From Sisyra terminalis (Eukaryota; Arthropoda; Insecta; Neuroptera; Sisyridae): a stretch of 64,000 nucleotides of DNA. Below, piece by piece: positions 24,879 to 51,025 of this stretch (positions are counted from its first letter, which is position 1; each line of letters opens with the position of its first letter). A program made the position numbers and the translations under genes. The DNA is taken from assembly GCA_958496175.1 (NCBI GenBank), contig OY292277.1:50851050-50915049 (forward strand). The letters run 5' to 3'. Under the pieces are notes generated by a model, which was given only the letters and a program-made list of their open reading frames with translations, had not been told where the DNA came from and made no database searches.

Positions 24879-26027
24879 GTGCATATACTTGAACGATAGT
24901 ACTTATATATGAGGGCGATGATTAATTGATTTGCAATAGATATTAGATTTTTTTTTCTGTAAAACTATAACAACATTTTTCATTAGGTTCTAAATCGGCT
25001 TTATTTGCCACCCATTTACCCCAAATTTTTCAAAGTGATCAAATATTATTGAAACTTGTTGCATTAAAACAATATAGAAAGTGGTACCCATTTATGGATA
25101 TGAAAGCTATAAATCAAAAACATCGAAACTTTTTCACTTTTGTCAAATCATGTAAAAAAAAAAACCAGTAATTTTTCCTTCAATAATTTGATAAAAGTAA
25201 TAAAAAGTTTTTCTTTTCTTATTACATTTTTATGTTTATATCTAAATCTATTTATTTTGGAAACAAGTTGCCCTTAAAATAAGTTTGTATAAGAAGTTTA
25301 TGTTTTCCTCGCAAAACAAATTAATCAAGGAAAAATTTTCTTATCCTGCTTTCTATCAAATTAAATTGCTTCAATATTTGTCTATAACTTGGCTGAATTT
25401 ATCATTTTTTTTTTGAAGACTTAACCGGAAATTACATTTCTTTTTAGTTAGTATTATAATTATTTTATATTTTTTTGAACAAAATAATTAACCGAAGCAA
25501 AGATTGTCAGAGATACTTCAAATGATTTCAATCATTCCGCAAAGGATAATTATACGATCAGAATGATTGATACTTTAATGAATTTCTGTGGATTTTAAAA
25601 ATAAAGAGGAAAAAATGTAAAGGAAGTATTATTTTTTTAATTAACGCGTGGAAAGGAACTGATTGAAAAATGTCTTCTTTTATGAATTTTATCGAAGAAA
25701 TGTTAGGTAATTGGTTATTGATTTTGGAAGGGAAATATTATGAAAAAGTTTTTCTTGTAAATAACGTAATGGAGATTGAGGAAGTTGGAAAAATGAATAG
25801 GAATAAGAACAATATACTGTCCTGGCCTGGCAATTCAATCTTATGAGATGACCTACATTTAATTAACTCTACTACGAAAGAGTATTATTTTGTTCTTAAG
25901 AAATTTTCTTGTGGTTATTTTATCAAAATATGTGATGCATTAAATGAGTCGCTTTTTTAACAAAATTTGGATCTTTCTTTTAAATTATCAAAAGCATAAA
26001 AAAAGTATAAAAATATTATAAAAGCAT
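24879..26027. other. AT-rich intergenic DNA, no gene seen
   Basis: No recognised exon or element. Confidence 0.45.
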
Positions 26028-27466
26028 TAAAATATCTGAATTTCAACTATATAATTAAACCATATTGGATAGTCCAGAGTTCACCATACACGATTTGACG
26101 TATGCCTTTTGCTCTGAAAGAAGATTTTAAATTTCTTTTATCATTATAATATGATTATTTATTATTTATCATTATGATGATTTCTGGCTGGAATTGCAAA
26201 CTTTTTTCGTGATCCCTTTCACGTACTTGCAAATAAAAGATATTGTCCCCCCCCAAGAAAAAAATCCTGAATCCGTCCTTGTCTGTTAGGGTAGGAATTT
26301 TCAAAAAAAAAATCTTATCACATGCCTACTTCCTATAAGGAATACACCGAATATTAAAATTTCATCAGTCAGAGGAGTATATAAATACACCATTTTATAT
26401 ATGCACGGTTTTAAAAACGTTTTTACTTTAAGCTTTATTACTTTTATTATTAGTATTATTATTACATTTTTTTTGTTAATATTTCCTTACTGAGCAACCC
26501 TAAGGATCTATTTACAACAACTTTGTAAATAAAAAATTTTACTGTCAGATTATTATCTATAAAAACATTTATATTTCAAAAATGCAATTTTTTGTACTTT
26601 TAATTAAATTACTGTGCTTTTTATTAGTTCAACTAAAAATATTAAAACAGAAGAAATTTAATTTTTTGTAAGAAATTTTTTTAGTAATTTTTTCACACAT
26701 TATTGGAGTTTTAGTATGAATCCCTAATTTTTTTGAAAATTTAATATTCCCTATGTTCACTGAAAATAGTGTAGCTTCCCAACAGTGAAAGCATTTTTCA
26801 AATCGGTCAAGTAGTTTCGGAGCCTATTCAAAGCAAACAAACAATCAAATCTTTCCTCTTTATAATAATAGATACATAATGGTTATACATGATTATGGAA
26901 GAACTGGGTTTCGTGCAATTGTACAAATTTCAATTTCGCGGTTGTGTTGTACATTGCAATAGTGTAATAGTTTTTGGAAAAAGGTTCACTCGAAACAGTT
27001 AAATGGGATTCCTACTAATATTCAAAAATCTAAACCCTTAACTTCTGTTATTTTGACGCGAATATTTTGATAACTTTTGACTGTTTTAAGTCATAATTAA
27101 GACCGAATTTATTGAACTTGGCGATATTTTTTATTTATGTATAGATGCTGATTGATTTACGGATTATTTGGTTCACTGTAGGTATACCTACCGTAGCTAT
27201 ACGCAATAGACATACTCTTTTTAGATATTAATAAAAATTATTTTGAAAATTAATTGACCAGTACATACAAATATTTTATTATAAGCAACAGTTTATTAAA
27301 TGTGTCTTTTTAAAGTTGACAAAATAGTGTTTTCAAGTATGATTTTGTTTTTCGTAATAGAAATAAGAAAAATACAAATTTTCATATATCACTACAAATA
27401 GCAAATCTGAAAAGAAAATATTATCTACATCTACGTTATGCAGACGAAGTCGTGGAGATCAACTAG
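26028..27466 (+). mobile_element. Helitron copy with its 5' part inverted
   Basis: 26028-26873 is the reverse complement of the 5' part of the Helitron at 19145 onward; the 5' terminus TCTATTATTATAAAGAGG lies reversed at about 26873. From 26874 the sequence resumes in direct orientation as the 3' part of the same family and ends GAAGTCGTGGAGATCAACTAG at 27466, followed by T. The 5' part also lacks about 200 bp present at 19360-19560. The simplest reading is one Helitron that suffered an internal inversion. Confidence 0.75.
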
Positions 27467-28792
27467 TTCATTAATATATAAATAATTCTTTGAATTGAAA
27501 AGATTTATTTTTTATTTCATAAAGTATAGTAAATGTTACCAAATTTTCAAACCCGAATGTAGAATTCAATTGGATTAAGAAATTTTCTTGTGGTTTTTTT
27601 ATCAATAATATGTAATGCATTTTATAGGTCGTTTTTTAACCAAATATGGGTCTTTCTTTTTAATTGGCAATGGTATTTTTTTGCCAAAAATTGAGTTAAT
27701 AGCAATTAGAATTTAATCGAAAACTTTATGCTTTAGAAGTACCAGAAATTCAGATCATTTATTAATAATTCTTTGAATTGAAAAGATATATTTATTTTTC
27801 AAAAATTTACTATTCAACAATCAAATCTTTCCTCTTTATAATAATAGATACATAATGGTTATACATGATTATGGAAGAACTGGGTTTCGTGCAATTGTAC
27901 AAATTTCAATTTCGCGGTTGTGTTGTACATTGCAATAGTGTAATAGTTTTTGGAAAAAGGTTCACTCGAAACAGTTAAATGGGATTCCTACTAATATTCA
28001 AAAATCTAAACCCTTAACTTCTGTTATTTTGACGCGAATATTTTGATAACTTTTGACTGTTTTAAGTCATAATTAAGACCGAATTTATTGAACTTGGCGA
28101 TATTTTTTATTTATGTATAGATGCTGATTGATTTACGGATTATTTGGTTCACTGTAGGTATACCTACCGTAGCTATACGCAATAGACATACTCTTTTTAG
28201 ATATTAATAAAAATTATTTTGAAAATTAATTGACCAGTACATACAAATATTTTATTATAAGCAACAGTTTATTAAATGTGTCTTTTTAAAGTTGACAAAA
28301 TAGTGTTTTCAAGTATGATTATGTTTTTCGTAATAGAAATAAGAAAAATACAAATTTTCATATATCACTACAAATAGCAAATCTGAAAAGAAAATATTAT
28401 CTACATCTACGTTATGCAGACGAAGTCGTGGAGATCAACTAGTTCATTAATATATAAATAATTCTTTGAATTGAAAAGATTTATTTTTTATTTCATAAAG
28501 TATAGTAAATGTTACCAAATTTTCAAACCCGAATGTAGAATTCAATTGGATTAAGAAATTTTCTTGTGGTTTTTTTATCAATAATATGTAATGCATTTTA
28601 TAGGTCGTTTTTTAACCAAATATGGGTCTTTCTTTTTAATTGGCAATGGTATTTTTTTGCCAAAAATTGAGTTAATAGCAATTAGAATTTAATCGAAAAC
28701 TTTATGCCTTAGAAGTACCAGAAATTCAGATCATTTATTAATAATTCTTTGAATTGAAAAGATATATTTAATTTTCAAAAAAATATAGTAAA
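26841..28792. repeat. 976-bp tandem direct duplication
   Basis: 26841-27816 recurs at 27817-28792 with only a few substitutions (for example GATTTTG against GATTATG in the middle, and TTATGCTTTAG against TTATGCCTTAG). The unit contains the reversed 30-bp Helitron 5' tip, the Helitron 3' part with CTAG ends at 27466 and 28442, and about 350 bp of flank. The high identity suggests a recent event, or an assembly duplication. Confidence 0.85.
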
Positions 28793-29382
28793 TGTTACCA
28801 AATTTTCCAAACCGAATGTAGAATTTAATTGGATTTTTGTTTAAGAAAATACATGAGACAAAATTTCGGTTTTTCAACAAAGGAATTTCCCATTTCCCTT
28901 TCATTTTTATTCAACTTGGAAAATTAACAGCTATTATTCTTGACAAACACAAATGCATGACTCTTGCGAACCCATTATAAAGTTTTTGCTCATGAAACTT
29001 TGGCATTAATAATTTGCCAGTTTATTATGACAATCCCCATTTTCTTTCACTCAAGTTTCTGTTTACAATCATCGGTTTAGTCTTTGGATTATTTGATAGG
29101 ATTACATTCAATCTACGGGACACCAAGTACCATACATGAGTTTAATGCATGTTTTTGTTGCTTTTCAAAACTTTACAAAACCATCAATCGATAAGGAACA
29201 TGGAGATTTTCTTAAGTAGTAAAGGTGGTCAAAGACCTGCCGTAACATAAAAATTATATGGAAATGAGAAAACTTGATAAAGTTGAAGTGAAAATTTGAA
29301 ATTCAAACAATAATTTTATGAATTCTTCGTTTCCTTTGATTCTATATAACTAAGCTTATTAATATTTCATTACAAGTGTTTG
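28793..29382. other. P450 3' flank, nothing else recognised
   Basis: Directly downstream of the P450 stop codon, which lies on the minus strand. No AATAAA on the minus strand within the first 60-80 bases after the stop; the 3' UTR end could not be fixed. Confidence 0.4.
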
Positions 29383-42416
<13,034 letters not shown>

Positions 42417-43335
42417 TTTAGTAAAAAAAAAAAAAATATTCTTCAACTTATTCTTGCAAAGTTCACAAGCAACTGTTAGTTTTCCACAAGAACCAACGGT
42501 TTTCTATTCTCAGATTTTCATAACTGCGAACAAAAATGTTTGATAACTTGACCAACATGATCCAGCCCTATACCTACGTAATACTAGCGAATGTCGTGAA
42601 TGTCATTAATTTTCAAGTAATTAAAGAACGCCAGATTAAAGACAGAACCAACCGCAAATTGGAATTAGTTATGAATAGATGTGCATTGTGCACAATGCAA
42701 TTTATTTTTGTAATTAAAAATCCAACAGTAATTGCTTAAATATTCTATGAATAACTGTAATTCTTCAATCACTTGAACTTGATTTAAGTGATTTCCTCAA
42801 TTGTGATGAAATCTTATCAAAAAATAAGTTCGCAATTAATGTTTTTTATTTACAAAATGATTGAATAGAAAGAATTTGTATAGAAAAACACTGGAAATTG
42901 ATATAAATTCATCGAAATTGCGTAGCTTCTATGTTTGGAAAACAAAATTATGTTTTTAAACGTAACACCATTTGATTGTAAATATAAAATTAAATATTTT
43001 AATAATAAATATTTGTAACAAGTCAATGAAATTGATTTAATCAAATCTTCAATTCAAAAAAATTTTTACTTGTACTAGAATCACTGTTGTTTTAAGAATA
43101 TACGTGCGTTGTGTATTATTTTTGGTTTTTGGAACCAAATCAATATTACAGATGTCTCAAAAAATTCATATCTTTCTAGTGTTTCATAGAAGAGTTTTTC
43201 TATTACAATGAAAACCGGCAAAAACATGGAAAAAAATTATAAAAGATTTAATTTAACCAACAAGTTTACAAATCTTTATTTGTAAGTAATTGTAAATGAT
43301 GCCATATCTAAAAATTTTTCCTCTTTTTATAGTTA
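42417..43335. other. P450 upstream region, no other gene
   Basis: Presumed promoter and 5' UTR of the P450. No clear TATA box was found at a suitable distance, and the ORFs here lack recognisable domains. The start context on the minus strand is a run of A/T, then ACTAAAATGG. Confidence 0.4.
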
Positions 43336-44182
43336 CTAGCTGATCCCCGCAACTTCGACTGCGTAACGTAGGTGTAGATTATGTTTTCTTTTCAAATTTG
43401 CCATTTGTAGTGGTATATGAAAATTTTTATTTTTCTTATTTCTTTTACGAAAAACATAATCATACTTAAAAATACTATTTCGTCAACTTTAAAAAGACAC
43501 ATTTAATAAACTGTTGCAAAGAATAAAATTTTTCTATGTAATAATCAATTAATTTTCAAAAAATATTTATAAATATCTAAAAAGAGTATGTTTATTGCAT
43601 ATAGCTACGGTAGGTATACCTACCGTAGACCAGAAAATCTGTAAATCAATCAGCATCTATACATAAATAAAAAATATCACCAAGTTCAATAAAGTTGGTC
43701 TTAATTATAAGTAAAATGGGGTGACCATGCGATATTTTTCAAATAACTTACATTTTTAAACTTGTGATATCTTTCGAATGGAATGTTCAAATTGAATAAC
43801 TAAAAAAGTTATATAATGGTATTGAAGCAAACTTAAATATGAAGTCATTTATTTTGATAAGGATTAATCCAAAGTCTAAATAAAAGAGCTTTTATAGCGG
43901 TGGCATTTATATATATTTTTTAAAATGAAAAAAACACTTATTGTGACATAACTATAATAGTTAGACAGATACTGTCGCTCTATTTTTTGTAGATAATGAT
44001 ATTTTCTGCAAAATCGTAGTACATTATTTTGCTCTATAACCAATAGTTTTCGCAGCGCACGCGATAAAAGAATGTTTTTTGGTAATTTTTTCAGACCTTG
44101 GGTTAAACTATTAGAGTTTTAGTATGGATCCCTAACTTTTTTGAAATCTTAATATAGCCTCTGTTCACCGGAAATAGTGTAG
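43336..44182 (-). mobile_element. Helitron remnant, minus strand
   Basis: 43336-43720 is the reverse complement of the Helitron 3' part. On the minus strand it ends GCAGTCGAAGTTGCGGGG, then ATCAGCTAG, then T. About 44100-44182 matches a piece of the 5' part (TTTTAGTATGGATCCCTAAC). The DNA between is unrelated or badly diverged. Confidence 0.65.
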
Positions 44183-46099
44183 CTTCATCTATTTCGTAGG
44201 CTTTGTATATTTCATATTCTTCTAGGGTTTTCATATGTGATCCTTTCTTGCATATAAGTAGTGGCTTAAAATTTATTCCGAAATTTAAGCATTGATGATT
44301 TTCGTTATTAAAGTGTTTTGTAAAATTTGACTTTGTTGCAGGAGAAATTATACTGGAACTCACTTGGGAGGAGTAAAATAGTGGAATTAAAATTGCTAAA
44401 AAGTGATTTTTCAACCTTCAATTTGTGGACGAAACAATCATAAATGCGAACAGGGAAAAAGAGTTATTAGACTTCATTCGAAGACTTCAAATCGTAAGTC
44501 AAAATTTCGCTTTAAAAACAATAAGACCAATGATCATTGATCGCGATAATGATCAAAATTTGAATAAGAAAATAAGTTGCCAAAATATGATAAGAAAAAA
44601 AAATTTATGGTTCTCAGTTTACGGATCTTTATTAAGACCGTAGGTCTTAATTGTGTGAAGAAAAATAAACCTTACAAAATCAACGATCTTCATCGTCATA
44701 AGTAAATTTTAAATTGAAAAATATTAACTCCGGATTATTATTAAGAGTTATAAAGAAAAATTATTTAAATAACAATCATTTTCTTTGCGATATATGAATT
44801 ATAAATCGAAAGAAATAGCATTCCAAATGTTCTGTACTCAAAAGTCACTTTAAACGAGAAATACTAAGCCTACTTTGCACAAATCAAGGCACTGTAGTTA
44901 TTTGAATGGCGCTGGCTGCATGGGCCAATCATAACACACCATACAAAACTCAATCTTTAATTAGACCAATCAAGGAATTCGTTACAAAAACTTTATAGAT
45001 TTTACCCAATGACATAATTTCTTGAATGTATGTTCCTTATAACTTGTTCCGAAAGATCTACCAGTTTGGCCAATGTAGAAATTTTCATAGGAATTTTATA
45101 TATTCCGGTTTTATTATTCATTGTTATTTGGTTGTTCTCCAATGGTTTAATAAATTTCATCATATTGTTGTTTGTTAAAAATGCGATATTGAAGTTATTT
45201 TTCTTTAGGAAGTTGGCGATTGTAAAATTAAATATTTTATTGAAGTTCGATTTAATTTACTTTTAGTTTTCTTTTGGTGGAGTTAGAAGAAATGATTTTT
45301 TAGTAAATTTTGATATTATTTTATCTACGATTGAGCTGTTGCATCCGTTAGTAATGGCTATATGTTTAATTATCTTAAATTCTTCTTCACGAGCTTTGGT
45401 ACTAAGAGGGAACTTGATTGCTCTATACACTAAACTATTGTAAGCTGCAATTTTTTTCATTTTTTGGGTGAAATGATGTTTTATGGATGGTTATGTTCGT
45501 CGTTGTTGGTTTTCTATATACAGTGAACCTCCGATAATTCGGCCCTCGACTAATCTGGCACCCCCTGTAATCCGACATGGTCTATTATTTATTTTGTATT
45601 GAATATTTTTTTGACAATTTTCGTTACACAGAGAGAAAAAAATATTACTATTAAGAAAATTTTCTTTATACTATAGGTAAAGCTATTCTTTTATTTACCT
45701 ATAATGTAATAAAAAATGCTTATTATAAAACAATAAATATTGATGTTCTTTTCTCAAGAAAATAATATCAATACCAATTATATTAATATTGTGTTGTTTA
45801 ATTCACTAAATTTGACATAAACATAATGAAGTATAATTTGTACTTCTGAGTACATAATATGTATATAACATGTAGAATCTTATCATTGGATCTGTAATTT
45901 GTCGGATTACAAGGAATTCCTTTGTAAAAAATTCCGGACTATAGGAGGTCTTAGGCAGTACTCTATAATCCAATAAATTCGCTAATCCGACTCTGCCCTG
46001 CAAACTGTTTGTTGGATTACCGGGGGTCCACTGTATATTGAATGACAACTTTCCATTTTCATTGGTGACCGTTGTAGAGGCGGTGGTTTCTATTAACAA
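44183..46099 (-). pseudogene. Penelope-like element remnant (RT C-terminus and GIY-YIG)
   Basis: Decayed retroelement read on the minus strand. 46099-46034 encodes TNENGKLSFNI, interrupted by a TA-flanked MITE. After it come YRKPTTTNITIHKTSFHPKN, AAYNSLVYRAIKFPLSTK and EEEFKIIKHIAI (to 45263), the C-terminal RT region typical of PLEs. At 45106-45020 lies a frameshifted GIY-YIG endonuclease: GIYKIP in one frame, FYIGQTGRSFGTSYKEHTF in the next. 44246-44183 encodes KTLEEYEIYKAYEID, like the end of such domains. Frameshifts at A runs and the insertion make it non-functional. The RT catalytic motifs upstream are missing. Confidence 0.75.
45521..46033. mobile_element. pogo/Tigger-like MITE inside the PLE remnant
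   Basis: 513 bp with imperfect inverted ends CAGTGAACCTCCGATAATTC and GGATTACCGGGGGTCCACTG, flanked by TA on both sides. Removing it joins the PLE reading on either side (…LSFNI and YRKP…), so it inserted into the PLE. No transposase ORF. Confidence 0.8.
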
Positions 46100-47006
46100 T
46101 TATTAATGTTTGATTACTGCAAAGTTTTGATTATTTCCCTCCAAAAATCGAAGAGTTAACATTAAGAAACTTTTCATTACTTGTTTTAAATGATGTTTAA
46201 AAACCTAATCTTAAAAAAAATAGGCCAATTCGGAGATCTTTTGAAATGATAACCAATTTTCTCAATGCAAATTTGCACGTTTTTAGATAGACGGAAGAAA
46301 GTAAATGCTTAACTTTGGGTAGTTTGATTTTTTAGAAAAAATTAGGCTTAGATAAAATTATTAGATTATCTTTTGAAAAAATTTCAATGATTTATAAACG
46401 CATAAAAATTTCTTGCTTCTTCAAAAAAAATTTAAAATTTTTCTTATTATTTACTGCATAAAAGCCTATTCAGGTCGCTAAGATATTTTTCATTGTTTAC
46501 AATTTACAGCATTCATATTAATCGCAATATTTGTAAATCATTTTCAATATTTCTTTTATCATTAATGCAGCACTGCAGCAGAGAAAAAAAAATGTTTTAC
46601 GATCAACACTTTTCGTGACAAAAGAATTTAGTTTACACTATCTCAATGTTAATTATGGTTTTAGTGGCATAAAATTTATGGTTTCTTTGCATTCAAATAA
46701 AATATTCGATTTAATACCAAATATGAATTTAGGTCAGAACAATATTGAAGATATTTCTTATCAAAATATTTCCAAATTAGTTTCTATTTATTTGGATAGA
46801 AACTTGTAATGATTTTCATTATAATTGAAAATGATAATATTTGGTCTTGACCTTCCCTCAGAAAATTAATCGACGTTTTATTTTGCGTGACGTATATAAA
46901 TATATAATATTAAACAATAATTATAAAAATTAACCATTATATAAGTGATTATTTAACAAGGGAGATCATATGAAATTTACAATAAAAACCTTTAGTTTTC
47001 ATCATA
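46100..47006. other. AT-rich DNA, no gene seen
   Basis: May include diverged upstream PLE sequence, but nothing could be recognised. Confidence 0.4.
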
Positions 47007-49110
47007 TAGGGTCAGTACAAATAAAGTGGTCCAAAAATAAATTAAATGGTTGCTCGACCATTTAAAAAAAAAATTGTTGGCTATCACCCCAACATGTTGG
47101 TAGTTCAATTTCATCAGTATTTTAATTTTATTGTTTTTGGTTTTCCGGTGGTGGCCATATTAGTTTTACTGGGTGCAGCCATTTTTGCAATTTTTAGGGT
47201 TTGCGGAAACTTGATTATCTCAGGCCCTATTTGTCCTATCAAAATGAAAGCAGTGTGTTCATGAAAATATTAACAATAAGGTTGTAATTAGACGTTTTCA
47301 CCTAAATGTAATTCTAAGGGGTGAAATTTCAGCCTAAAGTTTTAGCTCTCATTTGTAAAAACTCCAATTTTCACGGAAAGATTGTCAAGGAACGGAAAGG
47401 GTCTACACGTTAAAACTTTTTTTACAAACAATTAGATACTAGTTGTAATCAAAAACAAAATTTGAAGTCTGAGACTTTAAGTCTTTTTAAAATAAAAAAT
47501 AACAACATTTGGAAATGTTCAAAATTTGCAATTTTCGGAGCTCAATATCTCTGGTGGAGGACCAGATAAAAATCTGAAATCTCAACTCATTATAGTGCTG
47601 TATGATAGTATTATGCACCTAAAATTTGGAGTTTGAGATTTGACTAGGAGCATAGGTATTGCATGCAGAAAATATCAAAATAATGCATACTTCAGTAGAT
47701 GACTATAATGTATTTAACCATTTAATATGTGACATATACTTGGCAAAAAGGGCATTTTACACAAAACAACATATAATCTGGGCTAACTTTTATTCATATC
47801 TTAAATTTAAAATATATACTTCTTTCTGAAAGCTAAGAATGTACTATGGAAGTACCCATAGTCATCAACTAATCTTGGTGTTCGACAAAGAGCTAAGAGC
47901 TAGCTTTTCCAAAAAAAAATTGACACAATTTTTTATTGATTTATTGTCTTATGACGAGCTAATTTTCTTTAAAAAATTTTACCATCAAAAGTTTCTAGCA
48001 GTACACTTTGGCAACATTTTTTTATCACAAAATCTGTATTTACTAATATATAAGTTTGAGTAATTTTCTTTAAAGTTTCGTGATCTTTATCTTGGGTGTA
48101 GGCTTGTCAAAAAGGACCCATAAAATTTTTTGCACCTTATGACATAGGTACCTATGAACCATGTACCTATGAAGAACAATCTAAAAAGTTCTTTAATTGT
48201 GTGATGAGATCTCTTAGCCCTTTGTCGAACACCAAGATTAGTTGATAACTATGGGTACTTCCATAGTACATTATTAGCTTTCAGAAAGAAGTATATGTTT
48301 TAAATTTAAGATATGAATAACAATTAGCCCAGAGTATATGTTGTTTTGTGTAAAATGCCCTTTTTGCCAAATATATGTCACATATTAAATGGTTAAATAT
48401 ATTATAGTCACCTACTGAAGTATGCATTATTTTGACATTTTGTGCTTGCAATACCTCTGCTCCTAGTCAAATCTCAAACTCCAAATTTTAGATACATAAT
48501 ACTACCATACAGTACTATAATAAGGTGATATTTCAGATTTTTATCTGGTCCCCCACCAGAGATATTGAGTTCAGAAAATTGCAAATTTTGAAAATTTTCA
48601 AATTTTGTCATTTTTTATTTTAAAAACGCTTAAAGTCTCAGACTTCAAATTTTGTTTTTGATTACAACTAGTTTCTAATTGTTTGTAAAAAAAGTTTTAA
48701 CGTGTAGACCCTTTCCGTTCCTTGACAATCTTTCCGTAAAAATTGGAGTTTTTACAAATGAGAGCTAAAAATTTAGGCTGAAATTTCACCCCTTAGAATT
48801 ACATTTAGGTGAAAACGTCTTATTACAACTTTATAACTTATATTTTTATGAACCCACTGCTTTTAGTTTTATTTTGATAGGCCAAATAGGGCCTGAGATA
48901 ATCAAGTTTCCGCAAACCCTTAAAAGTGCAAAAATGTCTGCACCTAGTAAAACTAATATGGCCACCACTGGAAAACCAAAAACAATAAATTTAAAACAAT
49001 GATGAAATTGAACTATCAACATGTTGGGGTGAAAGCCAAAAAAAAAAATCAGAATTAAAAAAAAATTATCATGCGACCAGTGCTGGACCGACTGAATTGG
49101 ACTGACCCTA
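47007..49110. mobile_element. Large foldback element, family F6 copy 2
   Basis: 2.1-kb palindrome: left arm 47007-47880, right arm about 48216-49110, ends TAGGGTCAGTACAAATAAAG and GAATTGGACTGACCCTA. Arms share TGGCCATATTAGTTTTACT, CTCAATATCTCTGGTGG and TATTATGCACCTAAA. The centre (47880-48215) has a 74-codon ORF with no recognised domain. It contains the intact ATGTGACAT site at about 47732 that is occupied in the copy at 29672. No sure target duplication was found. Confidence 0.8.
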
Positions 49111-50779
49111 CATAGTTATTCTAAGTTTAGATTTTAAATGCATTTGTAGTTGAAAAAAATATATTTATAGGTCAATCCTTGTGAAAATTAAATTTTATTG
49201 AGATATTGTTTAGGTTTTTAATGACTTTATGATTACGAAAGTCTATGATTTCACGTTGGTGTAGGTATATTTATTTTTAGAGAAATTGATTGTTTATTTT
49301 CGCTCTAATAGTAATTAATTGTCAATATTGATCCAAATTATTTTGATGTTTGTGAACTTGAATACACTTGAATATAGAAGGACATAAATAATTACAATAT
49401 TATAGTGTAGAGCTTTACTTCGGTAGATCATTATTCACAAACAATTATGAAAATAACAATTGTGATTGATCTACCATGTATGAAATGAATTTACAGGAAT
49501 AAATTTTCTTTCATTAACAATTCATATTAAAAGGGATTCATATTAATATTCAAAGAAATAAATTCGTGGAAATTTATAAAATGACGCATTGTAAAACGCT
49601 TTAAATTTGATCTATTATCATGAATTTATCGAAACTTTAGTATATATATTAATTTTTTTTTGCATATTTTAAAACACTATTTCAGTATAACCGTTAATTA
49701 ATTATTTTAGACAAATACTTGACTTACAAAAAAACAATTTTTTCTCAATATTTTTAAGTTTTTTAAGCTTTAACTGAACTAAAGTATCAGGGCTTGATCT
49801 TAGATCCTTTTTGTTGATAATCCAGATCAATTTAATTCTTCTTTAAATCTTCCTCTTTCTATTAAAATACAACTTTTCAAATAGACAAAACTATTTCGTT
49901 ATAATTTCAAAAAAATAAGTGCAATTTTGTATAAAATTATATGAAATTCCTTTCTCTAATTTATTAAAACATTTACAATTGCGTATATAGTGTAGTTACA
50001 ACACATTGATTTTTTTTTTTTTTAAATGGAGAAGATTACAAATAATATATTACAATGGTGAAATTAGATTGTATTTTTTTCTGAAACAAAGAATTTGAAA
50101 ATTAAAATATTTCAATGAATTTAAAGATATATGGATGAATGATTTAATATTTTGGGGAATTTAAATTGAGTAAACTTTAAACAAGAAAAAAAATATTTCA
50201 AGCTTTATGCTCTTATAATCTTTAAAAATGTTTCGTGATATTGTAAGAAAAAAAAATATATACAAATTGTTAAGTATGTTTACTACGTATATAAACGAAA
50301 TCCCTGAACTTTTGTGCGATAAAAAATTTACTATAAATATTTCATAATTATTTTATTTCAACTCTTGCGTATGTTAAGAATAAACTACGGAAATAGAATT
50401 GTTTTTACATTAAATATAAACTCACTAAATATTTAGTAATTTTTTTATCTTTAGTAAATTTTAGTGTTTTAATCAATCTTTTTATAATTCTTATAATTCA
50501 AACTATTAAGACAGTGCTTGTCAAACTTTCATTATTTGCGACTAATTTTTAACTGTAATTACTGTCGAATCTCTTCTTATTTCAAATGATTTATTGATTG
50601 GTTACTGCTGATAATACTTGGCTTTTAAACAAAGACTTTGTAATAAAAAAGGAATTTAATGGGTAAATTTAATTTCCCTCCCTATTTAGAGTCGACAGTA
50701 TAAGAATCATATAGTAAAAGAACAAAAGATTTATTATTCAAAAAAATTTTATGAAAATTTCCTAATATACTTTTCAATA
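49111..50779. other. AT-rich DNA, no gene seen
   Basis: Very A/T-rich with homopolymer runs; no exon or element recognised. Confidence 0.45.
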
Positions 50780-50838
50780 AGAAGACGATTCATTCAGGTT
50801 GTTTAAGATCGGTTTTTTTATTTAACTTTTTTACTATT

Positions 50839-50885
50839 CAATTAGCTACGTTTCGTTACGTATTGTAACTTCATCAGGCTTCTTG
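50839..50885 (-). ncRNA. Hammerhead ribozyme (type I, minimal)
   Basis: Minus-strand motif with helix I CAAGAAGC/GCTAATTG (three pairs, 2x2 internal loop, three pairs), the invariant box CTGATGA, one extra A, stem II GTTAC/GTAAC with an A-C mismatch next to the loop, then GAAAC, a minimal helix III and predicted cleavage after GTA. All invariant core bases are present. Known hammerheads of this compact form occur in Penelope-like elements, whose remains are in this window. Confidence 0.7.
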
Positions 50886-50978
50886 ATTCACAAAAAAAAA
50901 TATATTTTCAATTTAAATTCAATAAATAAAATAAATTATTATTGAATTTAAATTGAAAATATTATATTTTTTGTGAAT

Positions 50979-51025
50979 CAAGAAGCCTGATGAAGTTACG
51001 ATACGTAACGAAACGTAGCTAATTG
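50979..51025 (+). ncRNA. Hammerhead ribozyme (type I, minimal), best copy
   Basis: CTGATGA at 50987-50993, an extra A, stem II GTTACG (50995-51000)/CGTAAC (51004-51009) fully paired with loop ATA, GAAAC at 51010-51014, then GTA with predicted cleavage after 51017. Helix I is CAAGAAGC (50979-50986) with GCTAATTG (51018-51025), six pairs around a 2x2 loop. Every invariant core position is intact. The extra A before stem II and the two-pair helix III are the uncertain points. Confidence 0.75.
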
